Assembly: GCA_031272275.1 (NCBI GenBank)
Contig: JAISUC010000008.1
Location: 37,771-101,770 of the forward strand
Direction: 5' to 3'
Source: Actinomycetes bacterium
GTDB taxonomy: Bacteria; Actinomycetota; Coriobacteriia; WRKU01; WQUG01
DNA: 64,000 nucleotides
The notes under the pieces were generated by a model. The model did not search any database. It was not told where the DNA came from and saw only the letters and a list, made by a program, of their open reading frames with translations. Position 1 is the first letter of the stretch, and the number at the start of each line of letters is the position of its first letter. Below are positions 18,795 to 27,474 of this stretch, one piece after another. The position numbers were made by a program, and so were the translations under genes.

Positions 18795-19379
18795 GTGGCA
18801 CAGCAGCTGAAAATCGCCGTGTTGATCAGCGGCAGCGGCAGCAACCTGCAGGCTATCATCGACGCGATTGCGGCAGGGACGTTGCATGCGACGATTCAGG
18901 TCGTGATCTCATCGCGTCCGGACGCTTATGGGTTGACGCGTGCTAAACAGGCCGGTATCCCGACGGTCGCCCTGTCGCATAAAAACTACCCGGATGCCGC
19001 CGCGTTCGACCGGGCACTGACGCACGAGCTGCTGCAATCCGGAGCCGAATGGGTCGTGATGGCAGGCTACATGCGCCTGTTGACTTCGCGCGTGCTGGAT
19101 GCTTTCCCTAATCGCGTCCTGAACTTGCACCCGGCGCTGCTGCCCGCGTTCAAGGGGGCACATGCCATCCGCGATGCGTTTGAAGCCGGGGTCGCAACCA
19201 CCGGCGTCACCGTGCACATCGCCAACGAAGAATACGACTGCGGCCCCATCTTGGCGCAGCGCGAGGTTCCGATTCTGCCGGATGACACCCTGGAAGCGCT
19301 GGAAGAGCGCATCCACGCGACCGAACACGAACTGTATCCGCAGGTCCTAGTACAGATCGCCGCCGGCCGGCTGCCCTGA
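18795..19379 (+). CDS. purN: Phosphoribosylglycinamide formyltransferase
   Basis: PurN (194 residues) formylates GAR with 10-formyl-tetrahydrofolate. GTG start with AAAGGAG 6 bases before it. Hallmarks: IAVLISGSGSNLQAIIDAI (phosphate loop), VVMAGYMRLLT, NLHPALLPAFKGAHAIRDAF (catalytic Asn-His) and TGVTVHIANEEYDCGPILAQREV (catalytic Asp is in EYDCGPI). Length is normal. The last gene of the pur group; capA starts inside its stop codon. Confidence 0.97.
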   Translation: MAQQLKIAVLISGSGSNLQAIIDAIAAGTLHATIQVVISSRPDAYGLTRAKQAGIPTVALSHKNYPDAAAFDRALTHELLQSGAEWVVMAGYMRLLTSRVLDAFPNRVLNLHPALLPAFKGAHAIRDAFEAGVATTGVTVHIANEEYDCGPILAQREVPILPDDTLEALEERIHATEHELYPQVLVQIAAGRLP

Positions 19380-20611
19380 TGTCCGCGCACGTACCGAAAC
19401 CGGCACGCCGCCCGTACGGTCGGGTACGGGGGATTGCGGCGGTAGCCACGGTCGTCTCTCTGTTGGCGCTGACCCTGTTGATCGGCTGTCGCCCCGCCAA
19501 AGCACCGGTCATCGTCACCCCCCAATCGGACGCATCAAACGCATCGGGCGCATCGAACGCGGCGACTGCGACCGCCGACGCTGCAGGAAGCGACGCGGCC
19601 GGGGACGCACTCCCCCAAACTGCCGACGCCGCGACGGACGGGTCGGGTGTTTCGACTGCGACGCCGGATGTGCGTATCGTCTGTGTGGGTGATATGACCT
19701 TCAGCCGCAGCGGGGCGCGTTCGATGGGCGACCCCGATGACTTGCTGGCGGCCGTCCGGAAACGTCTGGCGGATGCCGACATCACCTATGGGAATCTGGA
19801 GACGCCACTGTCGTCGCGCGGAAAGCCTGCCGACAAGCAATACACCTTCCGCGGACCGATCTCGGCTGCCGCGGCACTTGCGCGTGCGGGGTTTGACGTG
19901 GTCTCGGTCGCGAACAATCACAGCCTGGATTACGGACGGACGGCTTTTGCCGATACCATTGACGCGCTGGAAGACGCCGGCGTGACCCCGGTGGGTGGCG
20001 GGGCGGACCGCGACGCCGCTTGGGCTCCGGTGATCGTTAAAGCAAACGGGGCGCGGGTGGCGTTTCTGGCCTTCAGCGAAATCACACCGGTTGATTTTGC
20101 GGCGACATCGACACGCAGCGGCTGTGCCTATACCCAGGACTTCGCGGCGGTGCGCTCGGCCGTGAAAGCGGCGGCGCAGACGGCCGATTACACGGTGGTC
20201 GCTATGCACTGGGGCATCGAAAACAACTACACGCCGACGGCGCGCCAGGTAAAGGAAGGCCGCGCGTTGATCAAGGCGGGTGCAGACGCCGTGTTGGCAA
20301 GCCACCCCCATGTGTTGCAGGGCGTGGAGTTTTACCGCGACGGTTTGATTGCCTATTCGATGGGGAACTTTGTGTTCAGTCCCGGTGCCGCGTCCGGGCG
20401 CGACAGTGCGATATTGCACCTGACCTTGACGGCGGACGGGGTGGATGCGGTCAGCGCCACGCCGGTGCATCTGGACACATTTGCACCGAAACCGCAAAAG
20501 GGTGCGTCAGGCAAGCGCGTTTTGAAGATCCTGAAAAAGGGCTCGGTTGCGCGCGGCACGCAGGTGTCGATCAACGATGCCGGCTCACGCGCCACGTTCA
20601 AGCCGAAATAG
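19379..20611 (+). CDS. CapA-family metallophosphatase-like lipoprotein
   Basis: A 410-residue exported protein with a signal segment (~18-38) and lipobox LLIGC. The CapA/poly-gamma-glutamate-synthesis-type fold is shown by VGDMTFSRSG, GNLETPLSS, DVVSVANNHSLDYG, TVVAMHWGIENNYTPT and DAVLASHPHVLQG...GLIAYSMGNFVFS, in family order. The Asp, Asn, and His residues of these blocks would bind metal. The Ala/Ser/Thr-rich linker after the lipobox (residues ~40-95) contains an exact 15-mer copy (19602-19616), read as GDALPQ. Role in a capsule is not proven; many CapA-type proteins stand alone, as here. The ATG overlaps the purN stop by one base. Confidence 0.9.
   Translation: MSAHVPKPARRPYGRVRGIAAVATVVSLLALTLLIGCRPAKAPVIVTPQSDASNASGASNAATATADAAGSDAAGDALPQTADAATDGSGVSTATPDVRIVCVGDMTFSRSGARSMGDPDDLLAAVRKRLADADITYGNLETPLSSRGKPADKQYTFRGPISAAAALARAGFDVVSVANNHSLDYGRTAFADTIDALEDAGVTPVGGGADRDAAWAPVIVKANGARVAFLAFSEITPVDFAATSTRSGCAYTQDFAAVRSAVKAAAQTADYTVVAMHWGIENNYTPTARQVKEGRALIKAGADAVLASHPHVLQGVEFYRDGLIAYSMGNFVFSPGAASGRDSAILHLTLTADGVDAVSATPVHLDTFAPKPQKGASGKRVLKILKKGSVARGTQVSINDAGSRATFKPK
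19602..19616 (+). repeat. Dispersed 15-mer, exact copy in the CapA gene
   Basis: GGGACGCACTCCCCC in the low-complexity linker coding region. Confidence 0.9.
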
Positions 20612-20652
20612 CGTCGGGTTCGCATAATTCGTCCTATACATTGACGAGGTTC

Positions 20653-20667
20653 GGGACGTGCTCCCTC
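20653..20667 (+). repeat. Dispersed 15-mer, 13/15 copy
   Basis: GGGACGTGCTCCCTC, 42 bases after the CapA stop codon and upstream of the ABC gene's -10-like AATAAT (20695-20700). Confidence 0.65.
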
Positions 20668-20705
20668 TGATGGACGGACTGCATGATGTGCGACAATAAT
20701 GCCCT

Positions 20706-21443
20706 ATGGGAGCCATCCGCAACATACGCACCGTCGACCCGCTGATTCGGTTGAGAAACGTCGTCAAAACCTACACCAAGGGCGCGGTTCCGTTCACGGC
20801 TTTGCATGACGTGACGTTGGACGTGTATCCGGGCGAATTCGTGGGGCTGATCGGGAAATCGGGCAGCGGCAAGACCACGCTGATCAATATGATTACCGGC
20901 ATCGACCATTTGACCTCGGGCGAGATCTGGGTGCAGGATACGCCGATTCATACGCTGAATGAAAACCAGATGGCGATTTGGCGCGGGCGTACCATCGGGG
21001 TCGTCTTTCAGTTTTTCCAATTGCTGCCGACGCTGACCTGCATCGAAAACGTGATGCTGCCGATGGATTTCTGCAAGGTCCACGCGCCGACCGAACGCGC
21101 CGATTATGCGCTGAACTATCTGGAGGAAGTCGAGATGGCCGAACACGCGCACAAGCTTCCCAGTGCGCTGTCGGGCGGACAGCAACAGCGCGTGGCCATC
21201 GCGCGCGCACTGGCAAACGACCCGCCGCTGATTGTCGCTGACGAGCCCACCGGAAACTTGGATAGCAAGACGGCCGACGCCGTGTTCACCCTGTTCGAGC
21301 GGCTGGTACACCAGGAACACAAGACCATCGTGATGGTGACGCACGACAAGGACCTGGCGGCGCGCGTGACGCGGTCGCTGACGGTGTCAGACGGCGTGAT
21401 TTCCAACGACTCGCTGTACGCTGACGTCGACGTTACGGGGTGA
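20706..21443 (+). CDS. ABC transporter ATP-binding protein, LolD/MacB group
   Basis: A 245-residue ATPase that pairs with the FtsX-type permease downstream. Walker A is [13 protein letters not shown], the Q loop [16 protein letters not shown], the signature [16 protein letters not shown], and Walker [16 protein letters not shown] with the D-loop; the H-loop His is in [11 protein letters not shown]. The Q-F-F-Q-L-L-P-T-L and P-T-G-N-L-D-S motifs are typical of lipoprotein-release/MacB-type mechanotransmission ATPases. No Shine-Dalgarno is visible. An AATAAT hexamer ends 5 bases before the ATG, so the mRNA may be leaderless. Confidence 0.94.
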   Translation: MGAIRNIRTVDPLIRLRNVVKTYTKGAVPFTALHDVTLDVYPGEFVGLIGKSGSGKTTLINMITGIDHLTSGEIWVQDTPIHTLNENQMAIWRGRTIGVVFQFFQLLPTLTCIENVMLPMDFCKVHAPTERADYALNYLEEVEMAEHAHKLPSALSGGQQQRVAIARALANDPPLIVADEPTGNLDSKTADAVFTLFERLVHQEHKTIVMVTHDKDLAARVTRSLTVSDGVISNDSLYADVDVTG

Positions 21444-21450
21444 GCTGACG

Positions 21451-23919
21451 GTGGTGCTGCCCCCGCGCGTACGCAAGATCTTTCGCGATTTGGGGACGAA
21501 TTATTCCCGGACCTTGCTGGTGGTCGCATCCATCGCCGTCGGTATTTTGGCGATTGCCGCAACCCTGGGCGGACGCCAGGTCTTGTTGCGGGAATTCGAT
21601 CGCGATTTCGCGCAGTCACAGCGCGCGGACATCACCTATACGGTCAGTGACTGTTCGCCCCAGGTGGTACGCCGCATCACCGCACGTCCCCAGGTCGCCT
21701 CCGCAGTGGGGGTGCGCATCTTTGACGCGAGTTATATGGTGGTTCCTGACGATATGGATGACGCCACCGCGCTGCGGGAACTGTCCGATGCCGGTGGGGA
21801 CACGGTGTCGCTGAGCATCGCTGCGCTGGATGCGGCCGATTTCGACAGTGCGGAGGTCAGCCATCTGAACCGGCTGGACACACAGGTTTGGCCACCCGGG
21901 TCGGACGACATCATCATCGAGGCCAGTGCCACGCAAGAATATCCGCTGGCGGTCGGGGACCGCCTGTTGGTTGATACCGGCAGCGGCAAGCGCGTCATGC
22001 GCATCAGCGGATTCGTGCACGACATTAATGCCATCCCCACGATGTTTTTCGAGGAAGTCACTGCCTATGTCAGCCGCGATGCCCTGGCGGGACTGGGCCA
22101 GGCCGATGCGATCAACACCATACGCGTGAACACGACCGGCAGCCGTACCCGCGCGCAAAACGCGCGCATCGCAGATGCGATTCAGGATCAGGTTCTGGAC
22201 GCCCAAGGCATCACGGTCACGCGCATGGAGGTGCCCGAGCCCGACTATCATTTCTTTGGCAATCTGTTTGCCGCGGTCAGCGTGTTGTTGCTGGTTATGG
22301 CATTTATGGCGCTGGCCTTGTCCGGGTTTTTGGTGGTCACCACGGTCAGTGCCATCCTGGTCCAGCAGACCAAACAAATCGGCATCATGAAAGCCGTGGG
22401 CGCCCGACGCGGGCAAATCGCGGGGCTGTATCTGGGCTTGGTGTTGTGCTATGGCGCGCTGGCGGTGATCATCGGATACCCCGTCGGCATCGGGTTCGGA
22501 AACTGGTTCATCGATTACGCAGGCGGAATCCTGAATTTTCAGATCAGCGATTACACCTTTCCGTTCTGGGTAACCGCCACCCTGTTCGGTGTCGGTTTGT
22601 TGCTGCCGGCGCTGGCGGCACTGATTCCCATCATCCAGGGAATTCGTCGACCGATTGTCGACGCGTTCAACCCCGAGGTCGCAGGCGTCACGTTCGGGGG
22701 TGGTGTGATCGACCGGCTGTTGGGTCGCATTCGCATGTTGCCGCGACCGACGGCGCTGGCGCTGCGCTCGACATTCGCGCACAAGGGACGGCTGATCATG
22801 ACGCTGATAACCCTGATGTTGGCGTCGGCCACCGTCATGGCGGTGTTTTCGGTGGGAACCAGCCTGAACCGGACGGTGGATAACGTCGGCGGCTGGTGGC
22901 GCTATGACGCGCAGGTCATCTTGACCCGCGTGGCGTCCCAGCGGGAACTGGAACGTCTGGCAGGCGGTATTTCCGGGGTGGAGTACGCCGAAACCTGGTT
23001 GGACGGCAGGGTCACGATACAGCGTCCTGACGGCACCAAGAACGATTCGTTCTGGACCATCGGTATTCCCGGGGATACCCATATCATGCATTTCGAGTTT
23101 GTCGAGGGGCGCGCGCCGGCTGCGGGCGAGGAAGCCGTGCTGGTGACGACCGATCTGGCCAGCGCCGAGGACTTTTTGCAGGTCGGATCGACCGTGACGC
23201 TGACCGTGAACGGACAGGATGTCCAGCGCCCCGTGGTCGGAATCGTGACGGGCAGCCTGCAGGGTGCGACACTGTACATGGAACGTGACGATTTGGCAAA
23301 TCTGTCCGGGGTTCCCGGTAACGCGACCCGCGTGCTGGTTCAGGGGACGGACGGGGCGGTCCGGCGCGATACCTTGGCGGAAATAAAACAGCGCACCGAC
23401 CTGCAAACCCGCTTGGCGCGCCAGCTGGAAACGCGACTGGAGGACAAGCATATCCCCGTTTCATCCACGCAAACCGCCGTCGAACAGCTGGAGCTGACCG
23501 GCAGCCAGCTGGGCATTCTGACCACGATACTGACCATCATGTCGGCGGCACTGGGTCTGGTTGGAATTATCGGCCTGTCCGGTTCGATGACGCTTTCCGT
23601 GATTGAAAACACGCGCGAAATCGGTATTATGCGATCAGTCGGGGCGGGTCATGCCTCGATTTTCGGGATCTATATTACGCAGGGGCTGGTGGTCGGGACG
23701 CTTTCCTGGGCGGCCGGTGCCGTGCTGTCCTGGCCGCTGTCATGGGGGCTGATGCAGGCGCTGATTACTTCACTGGATATGAAGCTGGCGTATTCGTATT
23801 CGACGTCGGGCGTGTTTTTCACACTGGGAATCGTGTGGCTGATCAGCGTGGTGGGGTCGCTGTTGCCGGCGTGGAGGGCGGCGCAGGTGTCTATTCGCGA
23901 TGCAATTAGCTATGAGTGA
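21451..23919 (+). CDS. FtsX-like ABC permease, 822 residues
   Basis: Large permease with one N-terminal TM (~18-38), an extracytoplasmic domain (~40-265), a three-TM FtsX core (~275-410: VLLLVMAFMALALSGFLVVTTVSAILVQQ, LYLGLVLCYGALAVII...), a second long extracytoplasmic domain after another TM at ~450, and a second FtsX core (~690-815). The two FtsX repeats show the K-Q-I-G-I-M-K-A-V-G-A and R-E-I-G-I-M-R-S-V-G-A coupling sequences. This duplicated layout is that of single-polypeptide 'FtsX-FtsX' exporters acting on membrane or cell-wall substrates. Starts at a GTG 7 bases after the ATPase gene; substrate unknown. Confidence 0.92.
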   Translation: MVLPPRVRKIFRDLGTNYSRTLLVVASIAVGILAIAATLGGRQVLLREFDRDFAQSQRADITYTVSDCSPQVVRRITARPQVASAVGVRIFDASYMVVPDDMDDATALRELSDAGGDTVSLSIAALDAADFDSAEVSHLNRLDTQVWPPGSDDIIIEASATQEYPLAVGDRLLVDTGSGKRVMRISGFVHDINAIPTMFFEEVTAYVSRDALAGLGQADAINTIRVNTTGSRTRAQNARIADAIQDQVLDAQGITVTRMEVPEPDYHFFGNLFAAVSVLLLVMAFMALALSGFLVVTTVSAILVQQTKQIGIMKAVGARRGQIAGLYLGLVLCYGALAVIIGYPVGIGFGNWFIDYAGGILNFQISDYTFPFWVTATLFGVGLLLPALAALIPIIQGIRRPIVDAFNPEVAGVTFGGGVIDRLLGRIRMLPRPTALALRSTFAHKGRLIMTLITLMLASATVMAVFSVGTSLNRTVDNVGGWWRYDAQVILTRVASQRELERLAGGISGVEYAETWLDGRVTIQRPDGTKNDSFWTIGIPGDTHIMHFEFVEGRAPAAGEEAVLVTTDLASAEDFLQVGSTVTLTVNGQDVQRPVVGIVTGSLQGATLYMERDDLANLSGVPGNATRVLVQGTDGAVRRDTLAEIKQRTDLQTRLARQLETRLEDKHIPVSSTQTAVEQLELTGSQLGILTTILTIMSAALGLVGIIGLSGSMTLSVIENTREIGIMRSVGAGHASIFGIYITQGLVVGTLSWAAGAVLSWPLSWGLMQALITSLDMKLAYSYSTSGVFFTLGIVWLISVVGSLLPAWRAAQVSIRDAISYE

Positions 23920-23992
23920 GTGCGAGCACACAGCGGGGCATTTCGGTGTCGGTCTGCGGACTAACGGTGCCGCCGGCGGCGCGTGGACCGAC

Positions 23993-24007
23993 GGGACGCA
24001 CTCCCCC
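23993..24007 (+). repeat. Dispersed 15-mer, exact copy
   Basis: GGGACGCACTCCCCC in the permease-sortase spacer, 76 bases upstream of the sortase -10-like TATCAT (24083-24088). Confidence 0.9.
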
Positions 24008-24096
24008 TGAATTCTTGTGGAGATATTGTTAACGGTTTATGTAGAGATGTACCGCAGTTTGTGTATGTGGCGGCGGGTCGCGTATCATATTGTCGG

Positions 24097-24156
24097 ATGA
24101 ATGGTGGCGTTTCACACGTCGTATTGTGCGAGAGAAAAGGTGGTTTTGATGTCTAA
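24097..24156 (+). CDS. Possible 19-codon leader ORF overlapping the sortase start
   Basis: ATG at 24097 begins a 19-residue frame that ends in TAA at 24154-24156, eight bases inside the sortase gene. A TATCAT hexamer ends 8 bases before this ATG, so it could be the first codon of a leaderless mRNA. The sortase Shine-Dalgarno (AAAAGGTGG) lies inside it, which would allow coupling. It has no recognisable product and could be chance. Confidence 0.3.
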   Translation: MNGGVSHVVLCERKGGFDV

Positions 24157-24964
24157 GTTCGTCAGAGGACTGGTGCTGGTTATTGCTATCGGCGTGATGG
24201 CATTTGCCGGGTATCAATTGGGCAATATCGCCTATGACTACGTCAAGGACGAGGCAGAATACGAAGAGTTGCGCGCGATTGCGGATTCGCCCGAGGATGC
24301 CACTGACGAAGCCACCGACGGCGACACCGATGTGGCGGAAGATCAGACCGTAAACCCCGATGCCGAGTTCTCGCTGTCGACGTATCTGCGCGCGCTGTTG
24401 GGTAAGGCAAAGCCGGGTGGTCTGGCAACCAGCGGCAACCAGAGCTCCAGCTCGTTGGCGAAAGCGCAGAAGCGCAAGATCAACTTTAAGAAGCTACAGA
24501 AAAAGAACAAGGAAATCATCGCGTGGATTTACATCCCGAACACGCGGATCGACTATCCGGTCACGCGCCATTCCAACAACAAGTACTATCTGAAACGCAA
24601 TGCGGTCAAGAAAAAGAGCTCTGCCGGATCGATTTTCCTGGACAGCAAGGCAAAGAAGGACCTGAGCGGTTTGGATTCGCCGATTTACGGACACCACATG
24701 CGCAACAAGTCGATGTTCGGCTCGCTGAACAGTTTCCGGACGTCAAAGTTCCGTAAAAAGCATCAGTACGTGTACGTGTACACGCCCAAGGCGACCAAAA
24801 AGTACAAGGTGTCGACGCAGTTCACGACCAAGAAAAAGAAGCTCTCGGCCTATAAGGGCAAGGTGCGCGTCGTTACGCTGGTGACCTGTGAGTATACGGC
24901 AAAGAACGCCCACTATGTGCTGCGGGCAAAGCTGGTGAGCTCTAAGAAACCCGGTAAAAAGTAG
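24149..24964 (+). CDS. Class B-type sortase
   Basis: A membrane-anchored transpeptidase of 271 residues that would attach surface proteins to the cell wall. A TM near the N-terminus (~6-25) is followed by an acidic, low-complexity stalk (~35-110) and the catalytic domain. Catalytic residues: His182/183 in IYGHHMRNKSMFGSL, Cys247 in TLVTCEYT, Arg259 in YVLRAKLV. The G-H-H-M-x-x-x-S-M-F motif is the class B signature. AAAAGGTGG precedes the ATG at 24149; an in-frame ATG at 24101 has no such site. The catalytic domain is unusually Lys-rich. No LPXTG-bearing protein is encoded next to it. Confidence 0.92.
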   Translation: MSKFVRGLVLVIAIGVMAFAGYQLGNIAYDYVKDEAEYEELRAIADSPEDATDEATDGDTDVAEDQTVNPDAEFSLSTYLRALLGKAKPGGLATSGNQSSSSLAKAQKRKINFKKLQKKNKEIIAWIYIPNTRIDYPVTRHSNNKYYLKRNAVKKKSSAGSIFLDSKAKKDLSGLDSPIYGHHMRNKSMFGSLNSFRTSKFRKKHQYVYVYTPKATKKYKVSTQFTTKKKKLSAYKGKVRVVTLVTCEYTAKNAHYVLRAKLVSSKKPGKK

Positions 24965-25049
24965 GGGGAGAACAGCCCGCGGCCGTGTGCGCCGCCCGTG
25001 TCGTCCACGCCGTCTGCGCGCCGCCTGCGCACGGTCAGAGCGCGGTCGC

Positions 25050-25913
25050 TCATTCCTGTTGCAGGGCGCTGACCGCCCGGTCGATCGTCAAGGGGCGCGC
25101 GCTCGACCCCAGACGTTCGAACAGCTCCGACAGAATCGGCGGTCGGATGTTGCTTGCGCGCAGCACGTCCGGGTGATCGAAGACCTGCGCCGGAGTCCCC
25201 GCCAGCACGATGCGCCCCCCCGTCTGTAACACGTAACAGTAATCGGCGGTTTCCGCCAGCGCATCGATATCGTGCGTCGACATCACGACGCTGACCCCCT
25301 CATCACGCGACAGCTGCGCCAGCAACTCGACAATCTGTCCGCGCGCGGCGGGGTCCAGTCCCTCGAATGGTTCGTCCAGCACCAACAGGCGCGGCCGACA
25401 AACCAGGGCTCCGGCCAACGCGACCTTGCGTTTCTGGCCCCCCGACAGACTTTGCGGGCTGCGCTGGGCCAGGTCGTCGATTTGCAGCAACTGCAGCACG
25501 TCACGAACCGCCGCATTCACCCGCGCGTCATCCCAGCCGTACTGGCGCGGACTGAACGCGACATCGTCTGCCACCGTCGGCATAATCAGCTGCGCGTCGA
25601 CCTGTTGCAACATCACGCCCACCGATTCGCGGATGCGCCGCCACTCGCGCGACGGGTCGGCACCCAACACGCGCACGGTGCCCTCGTCTGCGCGCAACAG
25701 CCCCAACAGGTGTGACAACAGCGTCGTTTTGCCCGAGCCGTTCGGTCCCAGCAGCACGGTGCGCTCGCCCGCGTGCGCACAGAAATCCAGCCCGCACAAG
25801 GTCACCGCCGTCCCATCCGGATAATGATGCGACACACAACTGACATAGGCGACATCATCGGCGTGCGGACCATGCCGATGCAGGTGGTTTTCACAGGCAG
25901 GACAGTCGTTCAT
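25050..25913 (-). CDS. cbiO: ECF-type cobalt/nickel transporter ATP-binding protein
   Basis: A 287-residue ATPase energising the CbiMQ components upstream. Walker A LGPNGSGKTTLLSHLLGL, the Q-loop ...GVMLQQVDAQLIMPTVADDVAFSP (the Q-x-x-D-x-Q-L pattern of ECF/CbiO ATPases), signature LSGGQKRKVALAGALV, Walker B LLVLDEPFEGLDP, H-loop STHDID. The N-terminus before the fold (MNDCPACENHLHRHGPHADD) carries two Cys and four His not usual in CbiO. GGAGG precedes the ATG; the gene overlaps cbiQ by 4 bases. Confidence 0.93.
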   Translation of the reverse strand: MNDCPACENHLHRHGPHADDVAYVSCVSHHYPDGTAVTLCGLDFCAHAGERTVLLGPNGSGKTTLLSHLLGLLRADEGTVRVLGADPSREWRRIRESVGVMLQQVDAQLIMPTVADDVAFSPRQYGWDDARVNAAVRDVLQLLQIDDLAQRSPQSLSGGQKRKVALAGALVCRPRLLVLDEPFEGLDPAARGQIVELLAQLSRDEGVSVVMSTHDIDALAETADYCYVLQTGGRIVLAGTPAQVFDHPDVLRASNIRPPILSELFERLGSSARPLTIDRAVSALQQE

Positions 25914-26608
25914 AGCGTTTCCTCCATTCCCGGCTGTGGGCGCGCCGGTGTTTCTCCGTTGACACCGACAGTGACACCGCCGACCCGGAACTTCCCGTCG
26001 TATCCGCGCAGCACCAGCACGTCCCAATCGCGGTCCGCCAAATCCATCGCATACAACAGCAGCGTCCCGAACGCGCGCGCCGTCGCCGCCAGCGCCTGCA
26101 GCGGCCGTCGCCACCGCAAACCACCACGCAGGCGCAGCGCCCGCAGCAGCGCCGTCATCCGATCGTTCAGCAGAAAAAAGCTGCGCCAGGACATAATCAG
26201 CGCGTCACTTAACAGACGGGGGAGTGTCCGCGCGCTTACTTGCGCCAGTCGCGGCCACGGGGTCGTCAGCACCACCGTGAGCGAAGCTTGCGCAACACCG
26301 ACGGCGCGTGCAATCAGCATCCACCGCGCGGCACCGTCCAGATCACAGGTTATCGCGAACAGGCAGCCGAAGCAGAGCGGCCATGCCAGCAGCGTCGCAT
26401 ACAGGCGCCACGGCAGGCGCGCCGTTATGGCAATGACAGTCAGTACCAGTATCAATGCCGCCAGCGCGTACAGTCCCGTGCGGTTTGCCGGTAACGTGAG
26501 GGCCAGGGCGATCGCCACCAGCCAAGCGCCGGCTTTTGCCGCCAGCGGTGTGCGGTGCAACCAGCCCGTCCCGCCGGTGGCACAGGTATCGATGTCGCGC
26601 AGGTTCAT
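25910..26608 (-). CDS. cbiQ: ECF transporter transmembrane protein CbiQ
   Basis: CbiQ-type T-component (232 residues), the membrane coupling subunit between CbiM and CbiO. About five TMs lie between residues ~20 and 190 (e.g. AGAWLVAIALALTLPANR, LYALAALILVLTVIAITARL). The cytoplasmic coupling helices show the two Ala-Arg-Gly-like sites as LRALRLRGGL and VLVLRGYDG. The start at 26608 is chosen because the frame upstream overlaps cbiM in a different frame and has no family similarity. Overlaps both neighbours by 4 bases. Confidence 0.9.
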   Translation of the reverse strand: MNLRDIDTCATGGTGWLHRTPLAAKAGAWLVAIALALTLPANRTGLYALAALILVLTVIAITARLPWRLYATLLAWPLCFGCLFAITCDLDGAARWMLIARAVGVAQASLTVVLTTPWPRLAQVSARTLPRLLSDALIMSWRSFFLLNDRMTALLRALRLRGGLRWRRPLQALAATARAFGTLLLYAMDLADRDWDVLVLRGYDGKFRVGGVTVGVNGETPARPQPGMEETL

Positions 26609-27237
26609 GCCCCGGTCCGCCTGTGCTTGCGATCCAGCAGCGACGGACGCACGCGGGCAATCCAGCTGAGGGTCAGCCCGGTCAGGGCGGCCTCTGCCGC
26701 CCAGCCGATCGGCCCCAGCGTGACAATCACCCGGGGCAGATTTCCCACGTCCATCCCCAGCGCAGTCAACCCCAAGGTTGCCGCCGTCGTTATCGGCAGC
26801 GTGATCAGAACTGCCAGCGTACCGGCGACACCGCATCGACCGGGGCCGGTGGCAGATCCGCGCAGGACCCGAAACAACAGCGATCCCAGACAGAGCTCGC
26901 AGCTTAACACCAAGGCGTTCAATCCGATGACGGTGACCCCGCCGTGCCCCATCAGCGCCAGAAAGGTGACGACGATAACGGCGGCAACCGGGGACAGCGC
27001 ACAGCCCAGCAGGGCACCTGCGATAATTGACAAGTTGAAGTGGTAGGCCAAGGGGACTATTTCGAGCGACATGGCGATGAGCATAAAGGCACTGACCACC
27101 CCTATGCGGGCGACGCGACGGGACGCACTCCCCCTGTATATGCGGCAGATGATGCCGACCCAGACAATCAGTACTGCCCAGCCGGCGACAATCAGCCACC
27201 AGGGCAACACACCGTCGGGTATATGCAGATGCGACAT
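26605..27237 (-). CDS. cbiM: Cobalt/nickel substrate-specific component CbiM
   Basis: CbiM (210 residues) binds Co(II) or Ni(II) through its N-terminal His. The start MSHLHIPDGVLPWW shows the H-I-P-D-G motif, slightly displaced from the canonical Met-His N-terminus, so the exact metal-binding geometry is uncertain. Six to seven TMs follow, with ...SLEIVPLAYHFNLSIIAGALLGCALSP and MGHGGVTVIGLNALVLSCE typical of the family. No CbiN is seen. An exact dispersed-repeat copy (27120-27134) falls in the first cytoplasmic loop (around CRIYRGSASRRVARI). Confidence 0.92.
   Translation of the reverse strand: MSHLHIPDGVLPWWLIVAGWAVLIVWVGIICRIYRGSASRRVARIGVVSAFMLIAMSLEIVPLAYHFNLSIIAGALLGCALSPVAAVIVVTFLALMGHGGVTVIGLNALVLSCELCLGSLLFRVLRGSATGPGRCGVAGTLAVLITLPITTAATLGLTALGMDVGNLPRVIVTLGPIGWAAEAALTGLTLSWIARVRPSLLDRKHRRTGA
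27120..27134 (+). repeat. Dispersed 15-mer, exact copy in cbiM
   Basis: GGGACGCACTCCCCC antisense to cbiM, coding for Gly-Ser-Ala-Ser-Arg-like loop sequence between the first TMs. Confidence 0.9.
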
Positions 27238-27311
27238 AGCTATTAGGATACTACGTGTTCGCGCATGGTTCTGCAGACCGACAAAGAGATACACCATCAG
27301 AATGGCGCTGA

Positions 27312-27388
27312 TGGTAGGGGCGGTGGGAGTCGAACCCACACTGTAGGGATTTTAAGTCCCCCTTCTCTGCCAATTGGAATACGCCCCC
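27312..27388 (-). tRNA. tRNA with UAA anticodon (predicted Leu) but a short variable arm
   Basis: Read on the minus strand: acceptor GGGGGCG pairs with CGCCCCT (first pair G-U), discriminator A and encoded CCA (27312-27314). The D arm has a 3-bp stem (TTC/GAA), the anticodon stem GGGGA/TCCCT holds the loop CTTAAAA, giving anticodon UAA for Leu UUA codons. The T arm is GTGGG-TTCGACT-CCCAC. The variable region is only ACAGT (5 nt), whereas bacterial leucine tRNAs have a long variable arm. It may be a non-standard leucine tRNA, a different isotype, or a special-function tRNA. Confidence 0.85.
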
Positions 27389-27435
27389 ATAGACGTGCGC
27401 CAGCGTGTCGTTTTATTGTAGCGGAAATTTTGGGC

Positions 27436-27441
27436 TACAAT
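27436..27441 (+). promoter_or_regulatory. Putative -10 box for the FKBP gene
   Basis: TACAAT, 33 bases before the start codon; no clear -35. Confidence 0.35.
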
Positions 27442-27474
27442 AGGACGCTGGGAGCATTCGGTCAGGAGGCTGGT

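Noticed and set aside
21616..23451. 611-codon minus-strand frame opposite the FtsX permease
   Set aside because: No conserved motif; the opposite strand codes for a clear permease with two FtsX cores.
24964..24978. GGGGGAGAACAGCCC after the sortase gene
   Set aside because: 12 of 15 bases match the dispersed repeat; possibly a decayed copy but below the level I counted.
26219..26232. GGGGGAGTG followed by TCCGC in cbiQ
   Set aside because: Half of the repeat only; not counted.
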